A stretch of 6,463 nt of DNA from Schleiferiaceae bacterium. GTDB taxonomy: Bacteria > Bacteroidota > Bacteroidia > Flavobacteriales > Schleiferiaceae. The stretch covers positions 1-6,463 of the forward strand of contig JAOARK010000179.1 of NCBI GenBank assembly GCA_025210575.1. Direction: 5' to 3'. Below are positions 1-6,463 of this stretch, in pieces (the first letter of the stretch is position 1; each line of letters starts with the position of its first letter). The translations under genes were made by a program, and so were the position numbers. A model generated the notes under the pieces. The model saw nothing but the letters and a program-made list of their open reading frames with translations, was not told the DNA's origin and ran no database searches.

Positions 1-251
1 ATGCTTAGAATAGGCCCTCTTAAGGTCTGGTGACTTCCCCATAATTTATTGACCTCATTAATAGCTTCGTAATTGCGATACTCACGCTCCTCAATAAGAT
101 TTTGAACCATTTCTAAAGGGATGAGTAACAAGAGAATCAACACCCCAATGGTGAGTAACTTGACCGTTAGAGAAGTTTGAATTTTGTGGCTAATTTTTTC
201 GAAAAAGGATTGAGGAGCTTTTACTTTTTCGTCTGGAGTTTTTTCAATCAT
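1..251 (-). CDS. creD: CreD-family inner membrane protein, N-terminal part (gene runs off the left edge)
   Basis: Only the first 83 codons are in the window. The start is the ATG at 251-249, because an in-frame TAG lies just upstream at 278-276 and no earlier start exists. Seen: a charged cytoplasmic N-terminus (about residues 1-28), then a hydrophobic helix at about 31-50 (VKLLTIGVLILLLLIPLEMV), then an acidic/polar stretch with IEERE and a segment WGSHQTLRGPILS. Known of the family: CreD proteins (about 450 residues in E. coli) begin with one N-terminal membrane helix ending in LLIPL.M, followed by (I/L)..ER and a WG..Q...GP(I/L)L motif opening a large periplasmic domain; more helices come at the C-terminus. 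All these landmarks are present in order. CreD is linked to envelope integrity and beta-lactam response in Proteobacteria; its role in Bacteroidetes is less clear, and no creB/creC-like genes are visible here. It is transcribed away from the large secreted-protein gene. No SD is seen. Confidence 0.88.
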   Translation of the reverse strand, partial: MIEKTPDEKVKAPQSFFEKISHKIQTSLTVKLLTIGVLILLLLIPLEMVQNLIEEREYRNYEAINEVNKLWGSHQTLRGPILS

Positions 252-515
252 GATGATGGGTTTAAATTTTCGTTTCTAAAACGGAAGCCCACCCCATTCA
301 TTTTAAACATCAATGTTAATAATAGGTCAAAATTTAATGATTTAAACAGGTTGTTTTAACACCAATTCACTTTAAAAATCGTTCGCTTAGACCTTTAAAA
401 TGGCTCATTGGTAATCCAATTTTGAATTTTCATCACCTGAAAAAGTGATAATTCCCTTAACAGATTAAATTTGCTCGTTTCCAATTTTGGAGATGAGATA
501 TAAACAACACACTAG
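252..515. other. Divergent intergenic region between creD and the PNGase F-like gene
   Basis: This A/T-rich stretch between two divergent starts must hold both promoters. The plus-strand direction has a good -7 candidate (466-473). For creD on the minus strand I found no exact match to TAnnTTTG; the closest is an off-register version near 328-336. Two short inverted repeats lie at 407-420 and 432-449. I see no small gene, RNA gene or repeat element. The plus-strand frame open from 177 to 359 overlaps creD and reads as low-complexity F/N/K-rich sequence, so I do not call it. Confidence 0.6.
466..473 (+). promoter_or_regulatory. Candidate Bacteroidetes -7 element (TAAATTTG) for the PNGase F-like gene
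   Basis: TAAATTTG matches the Bacteroidetes sigma-A -7 consensus TAnnTTTG exactly and lies 42 bp before the ATG at 516, which would give a leader of roughly 35 nt. No convincing TTG -33 element is seen at the expected distance (about 440-447); that region is instead occupied by the right arm of a small inverted repeat (432-449). The match is short and the region is A/T-rich, so chance is a real alternative. Confidence 0.4.
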
Positions 516-3500
516 ATGAAAATGAAAAACTACTTAAATGGCTTGTTGGCCTTTAGCTTTTGTTTGCTTTTCGGAACAATTAAAGCGCAACAACCAGGAG
601 ATACGATAGAAGTTCGAAGCTTCAATTATTCCCAAACCTATGGAGTAAATCAGTGGTCACCTGGAATTAGAGACACTATGATCTCTTTCCCTACGGACCC
701 TAATGTGACTTACGAAAAGATTATTATGCTTTACAACATGCGTTGTAAAGACAATAAGGTATCAAACGGAAATAATAGAGACCAAGGATGTGGAGAATGG
801 GATATTTCGTGCAACACGTACATTCATGATTCTACCCACATCGATTCATTTTTAACATCTCACCCTAATTACATCATTTCCAATTTTAATGGAAACACCT
901 TTGATTATGTGAGTTCACCTACATACAACTTTTATCAAAATGTACAAAAGCTTGTAACCATTAACAGTACGGTATCTGAAACAGCATCAGTAGTAGGGAA
1001 TGGAACATTACCACTTACTGAAGTTTTACCTACAGCTTCTATCGGAGCTAAATCTCAATATTTGTTTTGGCACACCGAAATGAATCTAGCTGGGGTTGTA
1101 CCAGGTAATCTAGATGGAATTAGCGTGAAAATAAATGGGACTACCGGACCTGCTGACTTTTTACGCGTACGTATCAAGCAAACAGCTAAATCTGTTCTAG
1201 ACGACAGTGACCCTGACATGTCTGGATTTACTGAAGTGTACTATCACAACACCCCTTTAGTAAATGGTGTAAACCGTCTTCAATTCCACACTCCTTTTAA
1301 TTGGAATGGAACGGATAACATAATTGTAGAGTTTTCTTTTACCAATAAGGCAGGTAATAGTTCTGTTGATATTGAAGGTGATTCTATCACGGCAGATTAT
1401 GGCTTATTAAGTCACAATGATGCCCATTTCGATTTCAACTCATCCAACTATATACAACTACACAACTATAAAGGTGTAACCGGCACAGGGCCTCGTACAG
1501 TAGAAGCATGGATAAAAACGACTACTGCTGGAAAAGAAATTGTGAGTTGGGGACAGAACTCATCAGGTAAAAAATGGGTGTTTAGATTAGATGGAAGCGG
1601 AAAGCTCCGTACAGAGGTGAACAGTGGGTTTATTGTTGGTACAACGGCATTAACCGATGGAAATTGGCACCACGTGGCTGTTAGTTTCGGTGGTGGTAAC
1701 ATCAACACTGCTAAACTTTATGTTGATGGTCAATTAGAAACCATTTCAACCTCAGGAAGTAGAATAGTGAATACGGGTAGTTCGTACAACGTACGTATTA
1801 GCCGAGGTATTCACAACCTCTATTTTGAAGGTAACATTGCTAACGTTAGAATTTGGTCCGACTCTTTAACACAGTCAACTTTGCAAGACTGGATGTATAA
1901 GGATGTGAATTCTGCCCACATGAATTACGACAGCTTGAGTGTTTCATTTCCGTTAAATGAAGGTTCTGGCTTCTCAGTAAATGAAAATACGGGTAAAGGA
2001 GTTACAGGTAGCGTGATGAATGGCGGAAACTGGACTTGGATGCGAGGAATAGATCATTTCAAGAATCTAACCTTGACCAATAAAAGACCGAATCTAACCT
2101 TCTATCAAGGAACTTACAATCAAGTTGTTTCTAACGACACCATTATTGATACCGTTCAAAACAACTTCCACTTGGTAAATGAATATCAGATCTTTTCTAA
2201 CTACGCTCAAATCAAGCATGATAGTGTTGGTCTTGTCAATTCATACTCTTATTACAAAGCGGATCCACAAGTATTATATGATCCAACAGGAAATATTGTG
2301 AATTCTTGGCAAGTAACACCTGATGGAACTTTAAACATCAACGACCTTCCTTTCTATCAGCGTACTCCAGCTAAATTCGAGATCATGAGTTTTGTTACTC
2401 CTTATGGTTTGGGGTTAGACATGGGAGTAAATGGTAAAACCTGGACCTTTGATGTAACCGATTATGCTCCTATCCTTAAAGGACAAAAAAGGATGACCAT
2501 TGAGCGTGGTGGCCAATGGATGGAAGATATGGACATTCGCTTCTTATTTATTGTAGGTACACCTCCCAGAGATGTTCTAGATATTTCTCAGATCTGGAGA
2601 GTAGACAAGCCTTCCTACACCAACATTCAAAATGATAGATTCTTCGAGCCAAGAGACATTCCGCTTGATGCGAATGGAAAGTACTTTAAAATTAGAAGTG
2701 CTGTAACGGGTCATGGCCAAGAAGGTGAATTCATACCAAGAGATCACTACATAGACATTGGTGGTGGCAGCGATGAATTTGTTTGGAAAGTTTGGAAAAC
2801 TTGTGGTGCAAACCCCATTTATCCTCAAGGTGGTACTTGGATCTATGACCGTGCAGGATGGTGTCCTGGAATGGCTACAGACGTTCAGGAATTCGATATT
2901 ACGCCATTCGTTACTGCTGGGCAGACCGCTAATATTGATTATGGATTGTACCAAGCTTCAGGATCATCGAATTACATTGTGAACAACCAATTGGTTACCT
3001 ATGGTGACGCTAACTTCACCTTAGATGCGGCCATTGTAGACATTCTTTCTCCGAGCAGCAAAGTTGAATATGAAAGAACCAGCTCAGTATGTGAAAATGC
3101 AGAGATTATCATCCGTAATACAGGAAGTACACAATTAACTGCACTAACTATAGAATACTGGATTAACAATTCTACTACACCTCAGACTTATACTTGGACT
3201 GGAAGCTTAGATTTTATGGAAGAAACTACAGTAACCCTACCAAGATCTACTTCAATTTGGGATGACTTAAGTGGAACAGGAGAAGATGTTTTCCATGTGG
3301 AAATTAAAAACCCAAACAACAGTTTTGATTTGTATCCACATAACAACAAGCTTCAAACATCTTTCACGTTACCTGACGTTTTACCAGCAAACTTCTATAT
3401 CTGGTTTAAGACCAACAATGCAAGTGGAGAGAACTACTATACAATAGATGATCAGTATGGTAATGAGATCTTTAGAAAACAAGGTTTTGTCAATAACACG

Positions 3501-3965
3501 CATTACAGAGATACTTTCAATTTAGCTCCAGGCTGCTATGTTTTGAAATTGTACGATACAGATGGTGATGGAATTAATTTCTGGGCCAACAATGATGGTG
3601 CCGGTGTATTCCAGTTTAGAAAATTAACCTTAGGAGCTCCATTAAAAGTTCTTCAAGGAGACTTTGGAAACTTCCACATCTACAACTTCACTGTAAATGC
3701 ACCGTTGAGTTATGAAGAATTGAATCCAGCCAAAGAATTGGATGTTTACCCGAACCCAGCGAACAACATCTTTATGGTGGAAATGGAAGGTATTGGAAAG
3801 GCGGACATTCAGGTAGTCAACAGTGCTGGTCAAGTAATTGAATTACCAAAGACCGTTGAGGATAACATCGTGACATTCGATTCTTCTAATTTAAGCGAGG
3901 GTGTTTATTATGTTCGAATTTCAACAAAAGAAGGTACTGAAGTAAAGAAGATTGTGATATTATAG
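516..3965 (+). CDS. Secreted PNGase F-like peptide-N-glycosidase with inserted LamG module and T9SS sorting domain
   Basis: This 1149-residue protein starts at ATG 516, directly after an in-frame TAG (513-515). It has a Sec signal peptide (about 1-24, ending KAQ). Residues 30-104 match the first part of PNGase F: FPTD, the C77/C92 pair and CGEWD, whose D96 aligns with catalytic Asp60. The fold resumes at 620-840 with FVTPYG, FDVTDY, E663 (aligns with Glu118), VGTP, E738 (Glu206) and TWIYDRAGWCPGMA, where R779 aligns with Arg248 and C763/C783 with the Cys231-Cys252 disulfide. Between these halves lie about 510 extra residues: a beta-rich part (130-295, FNWNGTDNIIVEFSFTN), a LamG/concanavalin-type jellyroll (about 304-510; TVEAWIK, WHHVAVSF, LYVDGQ, NVRIW) and an unassigned part. 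Next come a CARDB/Ig-like module (840-950), a beta-sandwich with DTDGDG (955-1060) and a T9SS type A sorting domain (1074-1149; VYPNPA to KKIVIL). The family cleaves the amide bond between N-glycan and Asn. Export to the surface or medium by T9SS is inferred. Conserved catalytic residues favour activity, but it could be a divergent binder. Confidence 0.88.
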   Translation: MKMKNYLNGLLAFSFCLLFGTIKAQQPGDTIEVRSFNYSQTYGVNQWSPGIRDTMISFPTDPNVTYEKIIMLYNMRCKDNKVSNGNNRDQGCGEWDISCNTYIHDSTHIDSFLTSHPNYIISNFNGNTFDYVSSPTYNFYQNVQKLVTINSTVSETASVVGNGTLPLTEVLPTASIGAKSQYLFWHTEMNLAGVVPGNLDGISVKINGTTGPADFLRVRIKQTAKSVLDDSDPDMSGFTEVYYHNTPLVNGVNRLQFHTPFNWNGTDNIIVEFSFTNKAGNSSVDIEGDSITADYGLLSHNDAHFDFNSSNYIQLHNYKGVTGTGPRTVEAWIKTTTAGKEIVSWGQNSSGKKWVFRLDGSGKLRTEVNSGFIVGTTALTDGNWHHVAVSFGGGNINTAKLYVDGQLETISTSGSRIVNTGSSYNVRISRGIHNLYFEGNIANVRIWSDSLTQSTLQDWMYKDVNSAHMNYDSLSVSFPLNEGSGFSVNENTGKGVTGSVMNGGNWTWMRGIDHFKNLTLTNKRPNLTFYQGTYNQVVSNDTIIDTVQNNFHLVNEYQIFSNYAQIKHDSVGLVNSYSYYKADPQVLYDPTGNIVNSWQVTPDGTLNINDLPFYQRTPAKFEIMSFVTPYGLGLDMGVNGKTWTFDVTDYAPILKGQKRMTIERGGQWMEDMDIRFLFIVGTPPRDVLDISQIWRVDKPSYTNIQNDRFFEPRDIPLDANGKYFKIRSAVTGHGQEGEFIPRDHYIDIGGGSDEFVWKVWKTCGANPIYPQGGTWIYDRAGWCPGMATDVQEFDITPFVTAGQTANIDYGLYQASGSSNYIVNNQLVTYGDANFTLDAAIVDILSPSSKVEYERTSSVCENAEIIIRNTGSTQLTALTIEYWINNSTTPQTYTWTGSLDFMEETTVTLPRSTSIWDDLSGTGEDVFHVEIKNPNNSFDLYPHNNKLQTSFTLPDVLPANFYIWFKTNNASGENYYTIDDQYGNEIFRKQGFVNNTHYRDTFNLAPGCYVLKLYDTDGDGINFWANNDGAGVFQFRKLTLGAPLKVLQGDFGNFHIYNFTVNAPLSYEELNPAKELDVYPNPANNIFMVEMEGIGKADIQVVNSAGQVIELPKTVEDNIVTFDSSNLSEGVYYVRISTKEGTEVKKIVIL

Positions 3966-3986
3966 TCACTTAAATAACAACCACTT

Positions 3987-4026
3987 AATAAAGCCAGAGT
4001 AGTCATATTCTGGCTTTATTGTTTTA
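3987..4026 (+). terminator. Rho-independent terminator after the PNGase F-like gene
   Basis: A perfect 12-bp inverted repeat, AATAAAGCCAGA (3987-3998) and TCTGGCTTTATT (4009-4020), encloses a 10-nt loop and is followed by GTTTTAT. It begins 21 bp after the TAG at 3963-3965. Because the stem is A/T-rich at its base and followed by T residues, it could be bidirectional, but no gene reads toward it from the right. It separates the large gene from the lipoprotein-like pair. Confidence 0.85.
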
Positions 4027-4055
4027 TACCAAATCCCAACCTTTTAGAATTACAT

Positions 4056-4091
4056 TTTGCAAATACTGCTATTCATGTATATTTACTTTTG
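4056..4091 (+). promoter_or_regulatory. Candidate Bacteroidetes promoter (TTTG ... TACTTTTG) for the tandem lipoprotein-like genes
   Basis: TTTG at 4056-4059 and TACTTTTG at 4084-4091 resemble the -33 TTTG and -7 TAnnTTTG elements, with a spacer of 24 bp, slightly longer than usual. Transcription would begin around 4097-4100, about a dozen bases before the ATG at 4111. If correct, the upstream TTG at 4089 lies inside the promoter and cannot be the start of the downstream protein. Confidence 0.45.
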
Positions 4092-4110
4092 AACTCATAC
4101 CTAAAACCCA

Positions 4111-4778
4111 ATGAAGCGATTAATCCCTTTCCTATTGCTGGTGTTACTGTGTCTTGCTCACAAAACAAACACCTCATTTCATCCAATTCTAATTCCAAAT
4201 CTCAACAGCAACTTAAAAAAACTTATGGCCCTGGCGGAAAGATTATTTATGGCACACCAAAAGAGTTAGAAAAAGAAATTGGCTACACTGAAGAATTAGA
4301 AGCTGTTGAAGACAATAATGTTCCAGAGGAACTTTACGATAAGAAAGAGTCTAAACCAAAAAAAACATCACTTAAGAAAAGAACAAAGACGCTCTTTGCG
4401 GATTTCAAGGATGTTGTCTTAGTGAGAAAGAACTTTCCAAAAATTGGTACATCTAAAGCCAATGTTAAAGAGTACAACGACCCCGCGATGCTTCAAGCAG
4501 ATAAACATGCCAAAACAGGATTTGTATTGGCAATCACTGCCGTAGGGCTCTTTTTATTGACTTTATTAATTGGAATTGGCACACAGTCTATTGACGCTGC
4601 AATTATTTTAATCATTCTTGGTGGTTTTGGCGCTATTATCCTTTTGATTATTGGGTTGGTGTTTTCAATTCTTGGAATGAAAAGTGAAAAAAATAAAGTC
4701 TTTGCAATTATTGGACTCGCGATTTCAGCGTTAGCATTGTTCTTATTATTACTCTCTATTGTAACATCTGGTTTTTGA
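4111..4778 (+). CDS. Lipoprotein-like protein with DUF4190-like membrane domain, frame broken in the signal peptide
   Basis: Two frames must be joined to read this gene. ATG 4111 opens MKRLIPFLLLVLL, a typical lipoprotein signal start, in one frame; the rest (VSCSQNK onward from 4149) is in another. Adding one base near 4147-4150 gives a lipobox LVSC with Cys16 and a 222-residue protein that aligns without a gap to its downstream paralogue over residues 1-48. Seen in the restored protein: a polar Ser/Asn/Gln linker, YGPGGKIIYG (39-48), a charged region, FPKIGTSKA (109-117), YND, ADKHAKTGF, then three hydrophobic segments (about 137-158, 163-188, 197-218) with ILGMKSEKNKVFAIIGLAIS, similar to DUF4190 (I/L)LG..(K/R)S...(G)(L/F)AI.G. 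Function unknown. An alternative start at TTG 4089 keeps one frame but gives a poor signal sequence and lies in the candidate promoter. The break may be a true mutation or a sequencing error. Probably co-transcribed with the gene 67 bp downstream. Confidence 0.75.
4147..4151 (+). other. Probable single-base deletion (frame break) in the signal-peptide region
   Basis: In the ATG 4111 frame the codons read ...GTG TTA CTG TGT CTT GCT, drifting into an unrelated sequence that later stops. In the frame one base back, GTG (4149) TCT TGC encodes V-S-C, the lipobox end. One added base between CT and GTG restores L-L-V-S-C. There is no homopolymer run and no X_XXY_YYZ slippery heptamer at this point. 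Confidence 0.7.
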
Positions 4779-4845
4779 TAAATAAATTCTTAATTCAGTT
4801 ATGAAAAACACTTTTTAAAATTTCAATCATCTAATCTATTATACC

Positions 4846-5535
4846 GTGAAATACCTGGCCTCACTTCTCTTTATTACCTTTCTTGTTTCATGTTCTTCAA
4901 ATCGCACAATTTCAGAGTCAACCGCTGACAAAAACACAGAACAGAAAATTAAAAAGTCTTATGGGCCTGGAGGTAAGATCATTTATGGCAACAGTATTAG
5001 GGTAGCTGCAGGTGAAACAATAGATGAAAAAGGTCGAAGCAAGAAAGAAGCGGTTGAGCAAATTTCCTACCATTCTAAAACAACCAAGGCTTTTCGCAAT
5101 AAGAAACAGAAAAGAAAAAAACTAGAGGCTTTGGCAAATCAGTTGGCCACAGATTTTTCGAAGCTAAAAATTGTAAAACGAAAGTTACCGAGAATTGGAA
5201 CCTCTAAAGCGAGTTCAAAAAATTACAATGATGTTTTCGAGGCGAAGGCAGATAAGAACGCTAAATTGGGTTTTACTTTTTCTCTTGTTGGAGCAATTTC
5301 TCTTGCCATTTCTTTTATTGCGCTTATTATCGCATTCACAACAGGAGGAGGAGAAGTTGCAATTGTCCTATTCTTGTTTATTGGTTGTATTGCTACAATA
5401 ATTGGATTTATATATTCTATTCTAGGTCTAAAAAGCCCTAATAAAAAGGGTCTTGCTATAGCGGGAACCATAATTTCAGGAATTATATTGTTTACAGCGT
5501 TTATAAGTTTGTTAGCTGCCTTAGGAACCGCTTAG
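4846..5535 (+). CDS. Lipoprotein-like protein with DUF4190-like C-terminal membrane domain (second tandem copy)
   Basis: The start is GTG 4846, chosen because it opens a canonical lipoprotein signal MKYLASLLFITFLVSC with Cys16 as the lipidation site; no ATG in this frame fits. The protein is 229 residues. After a polar linker comes YGPGGKIIYG (39-48), then a very basic region (RNKKQKRKK, 84-92), LPRIGTSKA (114-122), NYND, ADKNAKLGF (135-143) and three hydrophobic segments (about 142-165, 171-194, 202-226). The loop SILGLKSPNKKGLAIAG between the last two resembles the DUF4190 signature. It shares all landmarks, in the same order, with the gene upstream, so the pair arose by tandem duplication. 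No acidic residue follows the lipid cysteine directly (CSSNR), and the C-terminal helices suggest the inner membrane. No promoter match was found in the 67-bp gap, so read-through from the upstream gene is likely. Biochemical role unknown. Confidence 0.85.
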   Translation: MKYLASLLFITFLVSCSSNRTISESTADKNTEQKIKKSYGPGGKIIYGNSIRVAAGETIDEKGRSKKEAVEQISYHSKTTKAFRNKKQKRKKLEALANQLATDFSKLKIVKRKLPRIGTSKASSKNYNDVFEAKADKNAKLGFTFSLVGAISLAISFIALIIAFTTGGGEVAIVLFLFIGCIATIIGFIYSILGLKSPNKKGLAIAGTIISGIILFTAFISLLAALGTA

Positions 5536-5646
5536 TAAGACTTAGGAAAATAATCCTTCTGCTTTAAAGAGTTGAAGTTCGTTTTATTTTATCCTATCAA
5601 CATTTGGCTTTTCATCTTATAAAAGGGTATGTCTATAAGTATTTCG
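5536..5646. other. Convergent intergenic spacer with no clear terminator
   Basis: These 111 bp separate the convergent ends of the second lipoprotein-like gene and the permease gene. I found only a weak AGGA/TCCT 4-bp pairing near 5544-5557 and no strong hairpin with a T-tract. Nothing coding is visible. Confidence 0.5.
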
Positions 5647-6463
5647 CTACCTCATACGTGGATCGAGCCAAACATAAATGAGATCGACAAGAATGTTGAT
5701 TACCACAAAAAGTAAAGCAATAACCAAAACTGCGCCCATAACTACAGGCAAGTCTTGAAAGTTCAATGCATCAACAATTTGTTTACCGAGGCCGTTCCAC
5801 CCAAAGATGAATTCTACAAATACGGCTCCGGCCAGCATACTGGCAAACCATCCAGAAATGGTGGTCACTACAGGGTTTAGACTATTACGTAAGGCATGTT
5901 TTAAAACAATGGTTTTTGTAGATAGTCCCTTTGCCTTAGCGGTGCGGATGTAATCTTGAGACAAGGTCTCTAGAAGTGAATTTCTCATGAGTTGAATCAC
6001 CACACCCAGTGGGCGAATTCCCAACGTTAAAGCGGGTAAAATCAAGTTCTTTAAATCGAGGTACCTCCCTCTTCCCAAATCATCAACCGTATACAAGTTT
6101 CCTGTCATATTTAATCCCGTATAGGCAGACAGCACAAAACCAAATAACCATGCAATAATTATGGCTGTAAAAAAGGAGGGCAACGACATCCCGAAAGTTC
6201 CAAAAACAGTCCAGAACTTATCGAACCAACTGTCTTTGTACAATGCTGAAAAAATTCCTATTCCAATGCCTAATACAATGGAGATAAAGATGGCACTCAC
6301 CGCCAATACCATAGTGTTGGGTAATGTCTCGGCATTAATTTGAGAAACGGCTTTTCCTTTTTTGGTAAATGATTCTCGCAAATAAGGTTTCTTCAATACC
6401 CAACGTGTTTCTCCAAAATCGTACAAAGTGATGTAAGATGCATTTGCTACAGCTCTATTGGTA
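5647..6463 (-). CDS. OppB/DppB-type peptide ABC transporter permease (5' end beyond the window)
   Basis: The reading frame is open to the window edge, so the N-terminus is missing; 271 residues plus the stop (TAG at 5649-5647) are visible. The TTG at 6426-6424 is simply an internal Leu codon. Family landmarks, in visible-residue numbering: YDFGE (14-18), a helix at about 50-73, SLPSFF and a helix at about 91-113, LILPALTLG (140-148), and the binding-protein-dependent permease EAA loop DYIRTAKAKGLS...HALRNSLNP (170-197), which docks on the ATPase. Then come AGAVFVEFIFGWNGLGKQIVDA and the C-terminal VDLIYVWLDPRMR. OppB-family proteins have about 310-350 residues and six helices; five are seen, with the first one outside. 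It would form the inner-membrane channel for di- or oligopeptides together with an OppC-like partner, an ATPase and a substrate-binding protein, none of which is in the window. The exact substrate cannot be told, so no symbol is given. Confidence 0.95.
   Translation of the reverse strand, partial: TNRAVANASYITLYDFGETRWVLKKPYLRESFTKKGKAVSQINAETLPNTMVLAVSAIFISIVLGIGIGIFSALYKDSWFDKFWTVFGTFGMSLPSFFTAIIIAWLFGFVLSAYTGLNMTGNLYTVDDLGRGRYLDLKNLILPALTLGIRPLGVVIQLMRNSLLETLSQDYIRTAKAKGLSTKTIVLKHALRNSLNPVVTTISGWFASMLAGAVFVEFIFGWNGLGKQIVDALNFQDLPVVMGAVLVIALLFVVINILVDLIYVWLDPRMR

Noticed and set aside
177..359. Plus-strand open frame of 60 codons
   Set aside because: It overlaps the start of creD on the opposite strand and reads as F/N/K-rich sequence with no domain or conserved motif.
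2577..2954. Minus-strand open frame of 125 codons inside the PNGase F-like gene
   Set aside because: It lies wholly antisense to the most conserved catalytic region and has no recognisable protein features.
4089..4110. TTG 4089 as the true start of the first lipoprotein-like protein
   Set aside because: It gives an N-terminus without a proper hydrophobic core, unlike the paralogue, and overlaps the candidate -7 element at 4084-4091. ATG 4111 in the shifted frame encodes a textbook signal sequence.
4144..4152. Programmed -1 ribosomal frameshift joining ATG 4111 to the downstream frame
   Set aside because: The sequence around the junction (TTACTGTGT) has no X_XXY_YYZ slippery heptamer and I see no evident downstream pseudoknot; a simple one-base deletion explains the data better.
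4801..4818. Five-codon ATG...TAA frame between the two lipoprotein-like genes, as a possible leader peptide
   Set aside because: It is too short to support as a gene, and no attenuator-like alternative hairpins are visible around it.
5544..5557. AGGA...TCCT pairing as a terminator for the second lipoprotein-like gene
   Set aside because: The stem is only 4 bp and is not followed by a T-tract.
1..6463. A defence, toxin-antitoxin or mobile-element system
   Set aside because: No transposase, integrase, nuclease, toxin or antitoxin motifs, terminal repeats or CRISPR-like repeats were seen. All genes fit envelope, secretion and transport roles.

Overview
The window looks like chromosomal DNA of a low-GC marine or aquatic Bacteroidetes, probably the class Flavobacteriia or a relative. 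Three things support this. The large secreted protein ends in a type IX secretion (T9SS) sorting domain. Candidate promoters match the Bacteroidetes -7 element TAnnTTTG. None of the starts has a Shine-Dalgarno sequence; the leaders are A/T-rich instead. No tRNA, rRNA, CRISPR array, insertion sequence or phage gene is visible.

Layout. At the left edge, on the minus strand, lie the first 83 codons of a creD-type inner-membrane protein (1-251). A 264-bp divergent intergenic region (252-515) holds a candidate promoter and two small inverted repeats. It leads into a 1149-residue secreted protein on the plus strand (516-3965). I recognise this as a peptide-N-glycosidase F (PNGase F) homologue. Its catalytic domain is split by about 510 inserted residues that include a LamG jellyroll, and it is followed by adhesion-like modules and a T9SS tail. 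A strong hairpin terminator (3987-4026) ends that unit.

Next come two tandem paralogous genes (4111-4778 and 4846-5535). Each encodes a small lipoprotein-like protein with a conserved YGPGGKIIYG motif and a C-terminal DUF4190-like block of three membrane segments. The first copy has a one-base deletion (or sequencing error) in its signal peptide. Adding one base back makes the two proteins align without a gap over the first 48 residues. A convergent minus-strand gene (5647-6463, cut off at the window edge) encodes an OppB/DppB-type peptide ABC transporter permease.

How the genes relate. I see no evidence that they form one pathway: strand changes and a terminator divide them into at least four transcription units. 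The PNGase F-like enzyme would be exported through the outer membrane by T9SS to release N-glycans from glycoproteins. The permease imports oligopeptides across the inner membrane. A link between the two is plausible only in a general nutritional sense. The most unusual items are the split PNGase F architecture and the uncharacterised tandem lipoprotein/DUF4190-like pair with its frame break.
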